The position numbers and the translations under genes were made by a program. Below, in pieces: positions 1 to 9,745 of a DNA stretch of 64,000 nucleotides; the stretch's first letter is position 1; each line of letters opens with the position of its first letter. The notes below the pieces were generated by a model, which did no database searches, was not told where the DNA came from, and saw only the letters and a list, made by a program, of their open reading frames with translations. Source of the stretch: Arsenophonus sp045399315 (GTDB taxonomy: Bacteria > Pseudomonadota > Gammaproteobacteria > Enterobacterales > Enterobacteriaceae); contig DAYVGO010000032.1 of NCBI GenBank assembly GCA_045399315.1, forward strand, positions 1-64,000, written 5' to 3'.

Positions 1-87
1 GCTAGCATAATAATTCTCTTAAATTATGTTCTGTTATCTCTATAAAATAAGATCATAATTGGTTATTTCAAGAGGAAAAGGTATTTG

Positions 88-855
88 TTATGTTAAAAAT
101 TTATCCATCAATCGATCAGGTAAAAGATATTTCATGAAGGCAATACCGTAAGTTAATAGTGTCACTGGATAGCGAATTTTAGGTTTGGGACTCTCCAGAG
201 CATGGACTAGTCGTTTGACAACATGTTCTGGTGTTAATGATAACCTGGCCGCAATAGTTGGGTTTTTAACCGGATTATTCTTATTAGTTTGTTCGACGTT
301 ATCTGTAAAGCGTGTTCTAATTGGACCGGGTTCGATAATGGATACTTGTATGCCAGAGCCATTTAATTCAAGCCGTAGAGCATCTGACCAAGCTTCTAAA
401 GCGTGTTTACTCGCCGCATAAGCGCCACGGCCAGGGGAAGAGACAATCCCTAATACAGAACTGGTTTGAATAATACGTCCTTCTCCATGAGGCAGCATGG
501 CTGGTAATAACAAGCAGGTAAGCTGATGGATACTAAAAAAGTTAGTTGAAAACTGTTGTTCTAATTGTTGACGACTAATTGTGTTGAGTGGGCCATAGAC
601 ACCATAACCTGCGTTATTAAATAAGCCATATAACCGGCCATTTGTTAATTTGATAACTTGTTGTGCGGCTTGTTTTACGCTTTTGGCACTATTCATATCG
701 ATTTTAATTGGTTCAAAGCCTAAGGCTTTCATTTCAACTAAATTAGCCTCTTTACGGCAACCGGCTAAGATCCGATAACCTTTGGTAAATAAAATTTTAG
801 CGGCGCATAATCCAATACCGCTTGATGTTCCGGTAATAAAAATCACTTTTTTCAT
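88..855 (-). CDS. ybbO: YbbO-like short-chain dehydrogenase/reductase
   Basis: A soluble NADP-dependent SDR oxidoreductase; the E. coli relative YbbO acts as an aldehyde reductase. The Rossmann motif TGTSSGIG is at the N-terminus, NNAGYG follows, and the catalytic pair is seen as YAASK with a serine in QTSSVLG. The C-terminus (RYPVTLLTYGIAFMKYLLPDRLMDKFL) closely follows YbbO. The frame stays open upstream to 963, but similarity begins at MKKVIFITG, so the start is placed at 855, giving 255 residues. The substrate cannot be read from sequence. It stands alone downstream of a broken transporter gene. Confidence 0.85.
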   Translation of the reverse strand: MKKVIFITGTSSGIGLCAAKILFTKGYRILAGCRKEANLVEMKALGFEPIKIDMNSAKSVKQAAQQVIKLTNGRLYGLFNNAGYGVYGPLNTISRQQLEQQFSTNFFSIHQLTCLLLPAMLPHGEGRIIQTSSVLGIVSSPGRGAYAASKHALEAWSDALRLELNGSGIQVSIIEPGPIRTRFTDNVEQTNKNNPVKNPTIAARLSLTPEHVVKRLVHALESPKPKIRYPVTLLTYGIAFMKYLLPDRLMDKFLT

Positions 856-976
856 CGTTCTCTGAGATCTCAATAAAAAATTATCATGTAAATAGTAGTA
901 TTGATTCTTAATCCAACCATATAAATCGTTAGAGAATAAATTAATCATGTTATTAATTGCCATTCTTTGGCGGAAT

Positions 977-1080
977 AATATAAAGACTACACCAGCAGTT
1001 TTACTCCGGCGTTCTTGATCATTGCTATTCCTATTTTTATCATTTTATTACTAACGTTATTAATGAAACCACCGACATAG
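977..1080 (+). pseudogene. Inverted C-terminal helix of the MFS transporter
   Basis: A plus-strand stretch of about 33 codons reads YKDYTSSFTPAFLIIAIP, then a hydrophobic run and LLMKPPT-stop. This is the usual form of the last helix of an oxalate/formate-type MFS protein (KD-TGS-F--AF then a helix then PP). The minus-strand transporter remnant next to it stops just before that segment. I infer that a small inversion of about 0.1 kb flipped the 3' end of the gene. The reading is direct; the inversion is inference. Confidence 0.5.
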
Positions 1081-2178
1081 CGAGTACCACAAAATTACCA
1101 CCGGTACAAAGCAGGCACAATTAGAAAGTAAATTCATGACAGAAAAGAGTTCAATATAGGGAGCTCGGCCAAAATAGTTAGCAAGTAAGACACTTGAGGC
1201 TAGAAAGGTCATACCATAACCGATACCAACACAAATAGTAAATAAAATTAGCCACAACCAGCTTGTGGCAATACTAAGGGCAATAAGTCCAAATAATAAT
1301 TATTAGGCTGCTTATTAATAATTTTTTAGGTTCTAGCTGCTCTCCTATAGCTCCTCCAGCGAGGCGAGAGAAGACATTGATAAAAGCCATTACACTTAGA
1401 GAACCAGCGGCAATGGTTTCGTTAAAACCTTGTTTGATTATTTGGGCAACAGCAAAACTATTAACCGTGATGCCACACCACAGGAAGGAGGTATAGGTAG
1501 CCGTGATGATATAAAATTGCCAAGTGCTTAGTACGCCACTGGCTTTCCATATTTCTTTCGTTTTGTAAATAGTTTCCGCAAAGTGTTGTGCCAACTTATC
1601 AGCGATCGCTCTGGCATGTGAAATTTCATCTTTACCTTCCCGTAAGGTCAATAGAGTGATTAAGACTACCATTGTTAAACAGAGGGCTGAAATGACCCAT
1701 TGTATTCGCCATTAACCCCAGACATGAGTTGCTAGAAAGTAGATCTAAGGGCCTATCACACCACCTAAGCCACCAATAGTAAAGTAGAAACCAAAAGCGA
1801 GTGATTGTTTTTCAAACAATCGCGAAATAACATAAGTACCGGGTGCCGTTGGTAAAAATGTAAATCCAATACCTAACAGGGCGGTACCACAAAAATAATC
1901 AAATAAACTGGCTGGTAGAATATAGGTAATAAAAGCCAACAATGAAAATAATAATGTCACTCTAAGGCCTAGCTTACGGATCATTAAGGTTGGTAAGTAG
2001 CTTGATAAACTGCAAGTTAATCCTAGAATAGTGAATCCCAATCCTGCTTCTGCCCAGTTCCAATTAAATTCATTAATCATGCTAGGTAGCACGACACCCA
2101 GTGAAGTAAAAGTGGTTGATGTTGATAAGAAGTAAATTAATCCCAATAAAAATAATATAATACCGGTTTATTAAACAT
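1060..2178 (-). pseudogene. Broken MFS transporter (oxalate/formate antiporter type)
   Basis: A 12-helix major facilitator gene is split over three frames. From the 5' end these are about 2178-2147 (MFNKPVL..., out of frame with what follows), 2146-1745 (helices 1-5, including MIRKLGLRV and LGIGFTFLPTAPGTYVIS), 1672-1274 (central loop and helices 7-9) and 1257-1060 (helices 10-11). At least three frameshifts or stops separate them. The expected final helix is missing on this strand and appears in reverse orientation at 977-1080. The substrate is unknown; the fold resembles YhjX/OxlT carboxylate antiporters. Not functional. Confidence 0.75.
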
Positions 2179-2195
2179 GCTAGTTGTTTTTATTT

Positions 2196-3284
2196 TCACT
2201 GTTTTTGTCGGGGGATACGAGTTAATTTTGCGTTCAGCCATTTAATACTAGCCTTATATTCATTAGGAAGTAAGGTTTGTAGTGTCTTTAGTGAGTTTTT
2301 TATAGCTTGCCAATTATCACTAGATAAATTTAGATGGCCTACTTTGCGTGCTGGACGAACTTCTTTTTCATACCAGTGTAGATGAACTAAAGGTAATGAC
2401 AACCATGCAGGATTTAATGCTGTACCTAGTAAATTAATCATGATGGTTGCAGCGGCTATGTTAGGAGTCGGTATTGGCAGATCCAAAATGGCTCGCAGAT
2501 GGAGTTCAAATTGACTGATAGAAGCGCCATTTTGTGTCCAATGACCGCTATTATGCACCCGTGGTGCTAATTCGTTAATTAGCAGTTTATTATTTAAAAT
2601 AAAACATTCCATCACCATTACTCCCACATAATTTAATGTTTCCATAATGGTCGATAGCATTAATTCTGCTTGAGTTTGCTGCTTTTTATCTGGTTCAGGA
2701 AAAGCAATACTTGCTCGGAGAATGCTTTCTTGATGCAAATTATATGTTAGTGGATAAAAGACACATTGGCCATTTATATTACGGGCACCAATAAGTGAAA
2801 CTTCACCTGAAAAAGGAATGGCTTTTTCAACAATAGCTTGGCCATAAATTTCAGGCGGTAGTGTCGATACATTATCAGGTGTGATACGCCATTGCCCACG
2901 GCCGTCATAACCACCAGTACGACATTTAACAATAAGAAAATCACCTAATTCGGTAAATAATTGTGGCCACTGGGTTTGACTGGTAAGGAGTTTCCAGGGT
3001 GCAGTTGTTAACGATAAAGAATCTAATAGTTGTTTTTGTGGCAACCGGTCAGCTAGTTGCGGGAAAATATCTCGATTAATAAAGCTAGGCTGGCGAACAA
3101 GTTCACATGTCACAGGTGTTTCTGGCCAGCGTTCAATTTCGGCTGTTATTATGCTTCGTTGATAAGGTGTGGAATCTAATTTATCATCAATGCCAACGGG
3201 ATAGACGCTAATGCCTAATGGCTCTCCTGCTTGACGCAACATGCGGCCTAACTGGCCATTACCAAGGACACAAATGGGTTTCAT
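2196..3284 (-). CDS. purK: N5-carboxyaminoimidazole ribonucleotide synthase PurK
   Basis: ATP-grasp enzyme that joins AIR and bicarbonate to make N5-CAIR in de novo purine synthesis; cytosolic. The product is 362 residues, close to the family length. It opens with CVLGNGQLGRMLRQAGEPLG (dinucleotide-type P-loop of the PreATP-grasp domain), carries KCRTGGYDGRGQW (glycine-rich ATP loop) and has INELAPRVHNSGHWT near the metal and product site. The start codon overlaps the purE stop by four bases, so the two are translationally coupled. A PurR operator lies upstream of purE. Confidence 0.95.
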   Translation of the reverse strand: MKPICVLGNGQLGRMLRQAGEPLGISVYPVGIDDKLDSTPYQRSIITAEIERWPETPVTCELVRQPSFINRDIFPQLADRLPQKQLLDSLSLTTAPWKLLTSQTQWPQLFTELGDFLIVKCRTGGYDGRGQWRITPDNVSTLPPEIYGQAIVEKAIPFSGEVSLIGARNINGQCVFYPLTYNLHQESILRASIAFPEPDKKQQTQAELMLSTIMETLNYVGVMVMECFILNNKLLINELAPRVHNSGHWTQNGASISQFELHLRAILDLPIPTPNIAAATIMINLLGTALNPAWLSLPLVHLHWYEKEVRPARKVGHLNLSSDNWQAIKNSLKTLQTLLPNEYKASIKWLNAKLTRIPRQKQ

Positions 3285-3811
3285 TCCCCCTCCCGTGGAT
3301 CGGGGTTGCGTAGAACATCATTAGTCTGTTTCAAACGCCAGGTTGATAAACGCTCATATAGATCACTATTTGTACCAGCTAGAAATTGTGCTGCCAGTAA
3401 TGCTGCATTGATTGCACCAGCTTTACCAATTGCAAAGGTGGCAACAGGAATACCCTTTGGCATTTGCACAATAGAATAAAGGCTATCAATACCATTAAGT
3501 GTCGTAGTGGCAACGGGGACGCCAAAAACCGGAACCAAGGTTTTGGCCGCTAGCATACCTGGTAAATGTGCGGCTCCTCCTGCGCCGGCAATAATAACCT
3601 GAAATTTTTTTTCTTTTGCTTGTTCGGCGAAGGTGAATAGTTTATCTGGGGTGCGATGAGCAGAAACAATTTCTACATGATAGGGTAGCACCAGTTCACA
3701 GAGTATATCGGCTGCATATTTCATGGTGATCCAGTCACTTTTAGAACCCATGACAATGGCAATTTGTGGGCTAGTAGGTGACTGTTTTTGTGCATCAAAT
3801 TGAGTGTCCAT
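3281..3811 (-). CDS. purE: N5-CAIR mutase PurE
   Basis: Class I PurE converts N5-CAIR to CAIR, the step after PurK. It has 176 residues with the family core intact: IAIVMGSKSDW, SAHRTPDKL with the catalytic histidine, and GAGGAAHLPGM. The N-terminus is about seven residues longer than in E. coli, but the ATG at 3811 has an AGGAGG ribosome site eight bases upstream, so it is probably right. First gene of a purEK pair under a PurR-type operator at 3884-3899. Confidence 0.95.
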   Translation of the reverse strand: MDTQFDAQKQSPTSPQIAIVMGSKSDWITMKYAADILCELVLPYHVEIVSAHRTPDKLFTFAEQAKEKKFQVIIAGAGGAAHLPGMLAAKTLVPVFGVPVATTTLNGIDSLYSIVQMPKGIPVATFAIGKAGAINAALLAAQFLAGTNSDLYERLSTWRLKQTNDVLRNPDPREGE

Positions 3812-3883
3812 TGATTTTTTCCTCCTGACTTTAAGTCATTTAAACATGGAAATCAAGCGAGATCATATCATGGCCGACAAATA

Positions 3884-3899
3884 AGGAAAACGTTTGCGT
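3884..3899 (-). promoter_or_regulatory. PurR operator of purEK
   Basis: On the minus strand this reads ACGCAAACGTTTTCCT, which fits the PurR consensus ACGCAAACGTTTGCGT and, from memory, differs by one base from the E. coli purE operator. It lies 73 bases before the purE start, where repressor would cover the promoter. It implies purine-responsive control if purR is kept elsewhere in the genome. Confidence 0.8.
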
Positions 3900-3937
3900 A
3901 AATTTTTCATCGGTCAATTAATTTGAGATAGGAAAGG

Positions 3938-4663
3938 CTAATAAAAAGGAAAATGAAGCAGTTCGATGGTTTTAGGTGTTATTTTGATCACGGAGCCATT
4001 TTGATCCCAGGCACCAAGAACTGCTCGATGTAGTATTTTACCATTAGCATTAATTTTATGGATAGCCGGTCGGTGAGTATGACCGTGGATCATCCAATCG
4101 ACTTGATATTTTCTAAATTTATCAATCACTGTTTGTTGATTGACATCTGTAATGTGCTCTGGCTTCAGCCGAGTGGCAGATTGGCTATTTTTACGCATTC
4201 TTTCAGCAATACGGTGGCGGGTAGATATCGGAAGCGCTAAAAATAGCCACTGCAACCAGCGATTGTGTACACGTTTGCGATAGCGCTGATAGGAAATATC
4301 ATCAGTACAAAGTGTATCACCATGTAAAATGAGAATATTATGACCATGTAGCGTTAACACTTTTTCGGTGGGTAATAAAATCATGCCACTTTCTTTAGCA
4401 AATTTTTTACCCAGTAAAAAATCTCGATTACCATGAATAAAGTAGCAGGGAATACCGTTACTTCGCAGTTCCTTAAGTTCTTGGGCTATTGTTTCATGTA
4501 GTAGACTGGGATCATCATCACCGATCCAATAATTAAAAAAATCACCTAAAATATATAAAGCCTTCGCTTGACTAGCTTGCTCCCGTAAGAAATGCAGAAA
4601 ACCGGCAGTGATAGCCGGCTCTTTTTTACTTAAATGTAGGTCAGCAATAAATAGGATTGCCAT
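3938..4663 (-). CDS. lpxH: UDP-2,3-diacylglucosamine diphosphatase LpxH
   Basis: Peripheral membrane metallophosphoesterase that hydrolyses UDP-2,3-diacylglucosamine to lipid X in lipid A synthesis. The di-metal ligand motifs are all visible: FIADLHL (D8, H10), GDFFNYWIGDD, GNRDF, HGDTLC and GHTHRP. The length of 241 residues is the family norm. It lies nine bases downstream of ppiB on the same strand and probably shares its transcript. Its retention implies that the cell still makes lipopolysaccharide. Confidence 0.95.
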   Translation of the reverse strand: MAILFIADLHLSKKEPAITAGFLHFLREQASQAKALYILGDFFNYWIGDDDPSLLHETIAQELKELRSNGIPCYFIHGNRDFLLGKKFAKESGMILLPTEKVLTLHGHNILILHGDTLCTDDISYQRYRKRVHNRWLQWLFLALPISTRHRIAERMRKNSQSATRLKPEHITDVNQQTVIDKFRKYQVDWMIHGHTHRPAIHKINANGKILHRAVLGAWDQNGSVIKITPKTIELLHFPFY

Positions 4664-4672
4664 AATTTATAA

Positions 4673-5164
4673 TTATTCGTTAACCGTTACACTTTTAATA
4701 ATAACATCTTCGACTGGAACGTCTTGATGTAAGCCACTACGGCCTGTTTTCACCCCTTTAATTTTATCAACAACATCCATTTCAACTACTTCGCCAAAGA
4801 CACAGTAACCCCAGCCATTTTGCTGTTCTGAGTGGAAATTTAGAAAATCGTTATCGACCACATTAATAAAGAATTGTGTTGTTGCTGAATGTGGATCATT
4901 GTTTCTTGCCATAGCAAGAGTACCTCGGTTATTCTTTAATCCGTTATTAGCTTCGTTTTTAATAGGTTCCTTAGTCGTTTTTTGCTGCATTCCAGACTCA
5001 AAACCGCCACCTTGGATCATGAATCCATTGATTACGCGATGAAAAATTGTGTTATTGTAGAATCCATCACGACAATAGTTTAAAAAGTTTTTTACCGTTA
5101 TTGGAGATTTTTCATCAAAAGTTTTAATGACAATATCACCTAAATTGGTATGAAAAGTTACCAT
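4673..5164 (-). CDS. ppiB: Cytosolic peptidyl-prolyl cis-trans isomerase B
   Basis: Cyclophilin-type prolyl isomerase, cytosolic because no signal peptide is present. The single cyclophilin domain holds FHRVINGFMIQGGGF (catalytic arginine), NNRGTLAMAR, TTQFFINVVDN and GWGYCVFGEV, as in E. coli PpiB. An ATG two codons upstream (5170) is also in frame. The start at 5164 gives MVTFHTN, as in E. coli, and 163 residues. It heads a ppiB-lpxH pair and diverges from cysS. Confidence 0.94.
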   Translation of the reverse strand: MVTFHTNLGDIVIKTFDEKSPITVKNFLNYCRDGFYNNTIFHRVINGFMIQGGGFESGMQQKTTKEPIKNEANNGLKNNRGTLAMARNNDPHSATTQFFINVVDNDFLNFHSEQQNGWGYCVFGEVVEMDVVDKIKGVKTGRSGLHQDVPVEDVIIKSVTVNE

Positions 5165-5429
5165 AATCACTATCCTGATAAATCGTTATGTGTAATGTAT
5201 AAATCAAAAGTAAAGTAATCAATTTAAAGTAAATCAACCTATTTTATACCATATTGGGCTGATTTAGTCAGTATTTGTGGAATATTGCATAATTTTCTTG
5301 CGCCGAATAGTTGTATAGCTCAAAATATAGGATTCCAATATTATGGTTTATTGGCTGTCAGGGCAGCTAGCATTGTTTTGTAATCTAATACATTTATCAC
5401 CTGTAGTGCCGATGATGGAAAAAGTCTCA

Positions 5430-6815
5430 ATGTTAAAAATTTATAATACACTCAGTCGTCAAAAAGAAGAATTTAGACCGATTACCACAGGGAAAATTGG
5501 CATGTACGTGTGTGGCGTTACTATTTATGATTTATGTCATATTGGTCATGGTAGAACCTTTGTTGTGTTTGACGTGATTAGCCGTTATTTGCGTTACCTC
5601 GGTTATGATTTGACCTATGTACGTAATATCACCGACGTCGATGATAAAATCATTAAACGGGCAGCAGAAAATAATGAGACCTGTGACGCTTTGACATCAC
5701 GCATGTTGGTTGAAATGTATAAGGATTTTGATGCCTTAAATATTTTGCGGCCAGATTTTGAACCTAGAGTAACTTACCATATTAAAGAAATTATTAATTT
5801 GACAGAACGACTTATTAAACGTGGTCATGCTTATATTGCAGACAATGGTGATGTCATGTTCACGATTAATAGTGATCCAGATTATGGGCTGTTATCCCGC
5901 CAAGATCTGGAGAAATTACAAGCTGGAGCGCGTGTTGAAGTCGCGGATGCCAAGCGTAATCCATTGGATTTTGTATTATGGAAAATGTCTAAAGTCAACG
6001 AACCAAGTTGGTCTTCACCTTGGGGAAATGGCCGGCCAGGTTGGCATATTGAATGTTCTGCAATGAGTGGCAAACAACTTGGTCAACATTTTGATCTTCA
6101 TGGAGGAGGGGCAGATTTGATGTTTCCTCATCATGAAAATGAAATATCGCAATCAACCTGTGCTCATGATGGACCATATGTAAACTATTGGATGCATACT
6201 GGAATGGTTATGGTTGAGCGGGAAAAAATGTCAAAATCATTAAATAACTTTTTTACCATTCGTGATATCTTGGCACATTATGATGCTGAAACAGTACGTT
6301 ATTTCTTGTTATCAGCACATTATCGTAGCCAGTTAAATTATACAGAAGAAAATCTAAAGCAGGCTCGCACAGCACTGGAACGACTTTATACCGCTTTACG
6401 TGATACTGATACTGTTAAATCAACTGATAATGAAATATTTAAACAGCGTTTTATTGCAGCAATGAATGATGATTTTAATACGCCAGAGGCCTATTCAGTT
6501 TTGTTTGATTTAGCCAGAGAAATTAATCGATTGAAAGCAGATGATAGGGCAAGGGCAAATGGGTTAGCGATGCAATTACGTCAATTGGCCAATATATTGG
6601 GATTATTAACCCAAGATCCTAAACAATTCTTACAAAGCCAGGCGCATATCGCTCATAGCTCTGAAATTGAAAAAATTGAGGCATTAATTAAGCAACGTAA
6701 TGATGCACGTAAAAACAAACAATGGACTCAGGCTGATGTGGCCCGTGATCAACTTACTAACATGGGCATTATATTGGAGGATAGTCCGCAAGGAACAGTA
6801 TGGCGTCGTAAGTAA
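5430..6815 (+). CDS. cysS: Cysteinyl-tRNA synthetase
   Basis: Class I aminoacyl-tRNA synthetase that charges tRNA-Cys. The HIGH motif is in DLCHIGHGRTF, KMSKS is in REKMSKSLNNFF, and the zinc ligands are in MYVCGVTIYD, HIECSAM and HHENE. The frame is open from 5343, but the E. coli product begins MLKIYNTL-like, matching the ATG at 5430. That start gives 461 residues, the same as E. coli. Transcribed away from ppiB. No disruption is seen. Confidence 0.96.
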   Translation: MLKIYNTLSRQKEEFRPITTGKIGMYVCGVTIYDLCHIGHGRTFVVFDVISRYLRYLGYDLTYVRNITDVDDKIIKRAAENNETCDALTSRMLVEMYKDFDALNILRPDFEPRVTYHIKEIINLTERLIKRGHAYIADNGDVMFTINSDPDYGLLSRQDLEKLQAGARVEVADAKRNPLDFVLWKMSKVNEPSWSSPWGNGRPGWHIECSAMSGKQLGQHFDLHGGGADLMFPHHENEISQSTCAHDGPYVNYWMHTGMVMVEREKMSKSLNNFFTIRDILAHYDAETVRYFLLSAHYRSQLNYTEENLKQARTALERLYTALRDTDTVKSTDNEIFKQRFIAAMNDDFNTPEAYSVLFDLAREINRLKADDRARANGLAMQLRQLANILGLLTQDPKQFLQSQAHIAHSSEIEKIEALIKQRNDARKNKQWTQADVARDQLTNMGIILEDSPQGTVWRRK

Positions 6816-6938
6816 AAACAAAATCGAATTTTAGTTTATATCTTGTTGGTAGATTGTTTGTTACCCGGTGAAGTTAATTTGCTAAGTAATATAAATATCT
6901 TGCAAAGGTATAAAATTTCTTAATTTAAATGGCGTCAG

Positions 6939-7405
6939 TTAACTATATTTCATCATTTGGGTTAATTCATGTTGATCGGCAGAATTACTGTACTTTAACG
7001 TTAGAGCTGAAATAGCTAGTGGCTAAGCGGAATGTTTCTTCATAGGATTGATTCATTAATAAACCACAAATCAATCCAGCCACCATTAAATCGTTAGCGC
7101 CGACTGTACTAATAATTTTACATTCTACAGGTTTTGCTAACCATATTCCTTCTAGCTGTAAGTCCTTCGTTCAACTGAAAACGGTTTTGCATGTTAGTTT
7201 CATGTTAGGTTTTTTGAAACCGATCTTGATTTTCTTGCCAAGTTTCCTTTCCTATATTTATCTGAGATCTAAAGCTAGCTGCCTGATGTTTATTCGGTGG
7301 CTTGGCTTTGATTATTTTATGTGGTTAATATCAATTTTCCTGCTTTGGTCTGGTGTAACTGGTAAATTTCACCTAGATAGTAGATATTGGTAATTCCTTT
7401 TTTAT
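6939..7405 (-). pseudogene. fruK: fruK (1-phosphofructokinase) remnant
   Basis: Degraded PfkB-family kinase. In shifting minus-strand frames one can read GEIYQLHQTKAGK, KETWQENQDRFQK, NMKLT, IISTVGANDLMVAGLICGLL, ETFRLATSYFSSNV and DQHELTQMMKYS-stop, in the order found in E. coli FruK. The catalytic GAGDS motif has become GANDL, and over half of the gene is gone. The neighbouring fruB and fruA are not recognisable, so the PEP:fructose uptake route probably does not operate from this locus. Confidence 0.7.
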
Positions 7406-8280
7406 TCAATAGCTATTGGCTATTAATTACTTGAGTTGATAGCTGATTTTGGCGTGAAATTATTGGATTATTTTGGGTAAATTTGTTCATCGTTAATATT
7501 AGCAACTAAATAATAATAATTATTACTGATTTGTTGTTAAGCAATCTTTTTCATCGATCGGTAACCAGTGATAAAGTAAAATAATGTTAAATTTTTATAT
7601 AATTTAAAATAAAAACAATGAGATAGAATTTTTATTATAAAGTAAGAATAACAGAATATAGATAGTCTTATCAATAAAAATTATTATTTTGGATGAATCA
7701 GAATAACCAGTAATTTTTTTGGTATTTTTGTGGTTTTTTATTCATGCTTTTATGAATAAAGCAGATCATAAATATGATTTTTTGACTAAATTATATAATA
7801 AAACAATATTTTTAAATAAGAAATTTAATTTGCTTATATTATAGTCAGCAGATATTATTCAAAGCTTTTATTTGTTTTTTATGATTTTTTATTCATTTGT
7901 TTATTGTTAACTTTAGGTTATTTTTACTATTTTATTTATATCCAGTGAGGCTAAAAAATATAGGTGCGTTTAATTTTGTAAATTATATGTTTAATTATAA
8001 CTGGACTGATGACAGACCAGATTAAGATAAAGAATAAGACATAATTACTGTGATATAATAGAGATTAAATAATAATATATAGTATTAGATAGGCATTGAG
8101 TGGTAAATAAATAATAAGAAAAGGTTATCTATGTTATATTATTAATCAATATAGTCTGGGTCAATAAAATTTTAATAGGTTAACATCTAATTTATAAAAG
8201 CAACTCTTTAAATTATAAATATGGGCTAACAATATCTTTATAAATTAACTAGTTATCTTGAATGGTAGTGATAAAAATGG
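7406..8280. other. AT-rich gap without a recognisable gene
   Basis: About 0.9 kb of very AT-rich sequence with no open frame that resembles a protein and no tRNA-like fold that I can see. It probably holds decayed genes and the region beyond the rprA terminator. Confidence 0.5.
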
Positions 8281-8399
8281 AAAAAAAAGCCTATCATGGG
8301 CTGACAGGCAAAGACTACACACAGCAATATTTGATGTAACTTATATTACATAACGATAGAAGTAAAATCGGAACCAATTATTCTTGAAGAAATTAATCT
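8281..8399 (-). ncRNA. rprA: RprA small regulatory RNA
   Basis: Hfq-dependent sRNA that in E. coli activates rpoS translation and represses csgD. The minus strand carries TGCTGTGTGTAGTCTTTGCC (8325-8306), which as I recall it matches E. coli RprA. It is followed at once by a terminator hairpin GCCTGTC-loop-GATAGGC (8308-8288) and a T run (8287-8281). The gene lies downstream of ydiK, its position in E. coli. The 5' half has diverged but can form an AU-rich hairpin, and TATAAT at 8411-8406 suggests a start near 8399. The 5' end is approximate. Confidence 0.85.
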
Positions 8400-8635
8400 A
8401 TGAACATTATATTAAAATAACTCTAAGATTTTATCATTAAGAATTATCTCAATAAAAATTTTACTTACTATTAAAATTATATAAGTTTATTATTTAATCA
8501 TACTAATGTTAAAATTAATGAAATTTAATTGCATTATATTAATCGATGTTTTTGAAAATTCTTGTTAGAATAATTATTCAAATAATTTATGTATAATGAT
8601 TGATAAGAATATTAATCATTGTCAACTATTTTAAT

Positions 8636-9745
8636 TTAAGGATCTTTTTTATATAAATTAGTTTTGCTTAAATTGTTTGCTAATTTAGTTGGTTTAGCCA
8701 CCTCACTCATCCATGCGGTTAATAAATTATGAGAAACAGCTAAAACCACTGGGCCAATAAAAAGTCCAATTACGCCAAATGACAGAATTCCACCAATAAC
8801 GCCGATCAAAATAAGTATCATTGATAAATTAGCACTCATTTTTATTAATAGTGGGCGTAATATACCATCCATTGTTGCGACAACGATGCTCCATATAATC
8901 ATAATAATCGCCCAGGTTGTATCGCCTGACCAGAATAACCATATTATGGTTGGTATCATTATCAGTAATGGTCCTAATTGAGCAACACAACAAACAAAGA
9001 TAAGAATAGTTAATATTGCAGCATAAGGGATATCAGCTAAAGCTAAACCAATACCACTGGTAATCGCTTGTATTAATGCTGTTACGACTATACCTAACGC
9101 AACCGCACGAATTGATTGGCCAGCGAGTAGAATAGCAGTATCGCCTCGGGTACCTGCCAGGCGAACAGCAAAATGGCGAATACTTAATAGAACATTTTCC
9201 CCTTTTAGATAGAGTAATGTGCTAAATAATAACATTACGATAAGATGAAACATAAAACGTCCGGCATTAATGGCTTGCGCTAAGAACCAGCTAATTGCTT
9301 CGCCAACATAAGGCTGTAATTTAGTAATTAATGTATTTCCACCGTTAGCCACTAATGTATGCCAACCATAATAGAGTTTATTACCAATGAATGGTATGGT
9401 TTTTAACCACAGTAACTCGGGTAATCTAATATCAGTTGGCGACTTAGCCCATTCGATTAGTGGGTTACTATTTTGTAAAATGCTACTGATTAGTATTGCA
9501 AAGGGAATAACGAATAATAAGATTACTAATAGTGTCATTGCTAAACTTGCTAGCCATTTTTTATGCCACAGTTTGGTTTCAACTTTTTTAAATAATGGCC
9601 AGGTTGCAATAACGACCATTCCCGCCCATAAAAAACCAAGGATGAAAGATTTTAATACCCAAAAACATGCCGCTATCATCAATAAAATAGCAATTATGCT
9701 AAAAATAAATTTGGGGAGATCATTAGGAGATTGAGCTTTTTCCAT
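8636..9745 (-). CDS. ydiK: YdiK, AI-2E/PerM family membrane transporter
   Basis: Inner-membrane protein of the AI-2E transporter (PerM/TqsA) family, 369 residues as in E. coli YdiK. There are about eight hydrophobic segments: two near the N-terminus, then a soluble-facing stretch (residues 80-150), then a run of helices ending with GVIGGILSFGVIGLFIGPVVLAVSHNLL, a typical family signature. The substrate of YdiK is not established. It sits between rprA and the dead ydiJ, as in E. coli. Confidence 0.9.
   Translation of the reverse strand: MEKAQSPNDLPKFIFSIIAILLMIAACFWVLKSFILGFLWAGMVVIATWPLFKKVETKLWHKKWLASLAMTLLVILLFVIPFAILISSILQNSNPLIEWAKSPTDIRLPELLWLKTIPFIGNKLYYGWHTLVANGGNTLITKLQPYVGEAISWFLAQAINAGRFMFHLIVMLLFSTLLYLKGENVLLSIRHFAVRLAGTRGDTAILLAGQSIRAVALGIVVTALIQAITSGIGLALADIPYAAILTILIFVCCVAQLGPLLIMIPTIIWLFWSGDTTWAIIMIIWSIVVATMDGILRPLLIKMSANLSMILILIGVIGGILSFGVIGLFIGPVVLAVSHNLLTAWMSEVAKPTKLANNLSKTNLYKKDP

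Noticed and set aside
7187..7393. Plus-strand frame of 68 codons with hydrophobic character
   Set aside because: The opposite strand holds recognisable fruK peptides, and this frame has no ribosome site or family likeness.
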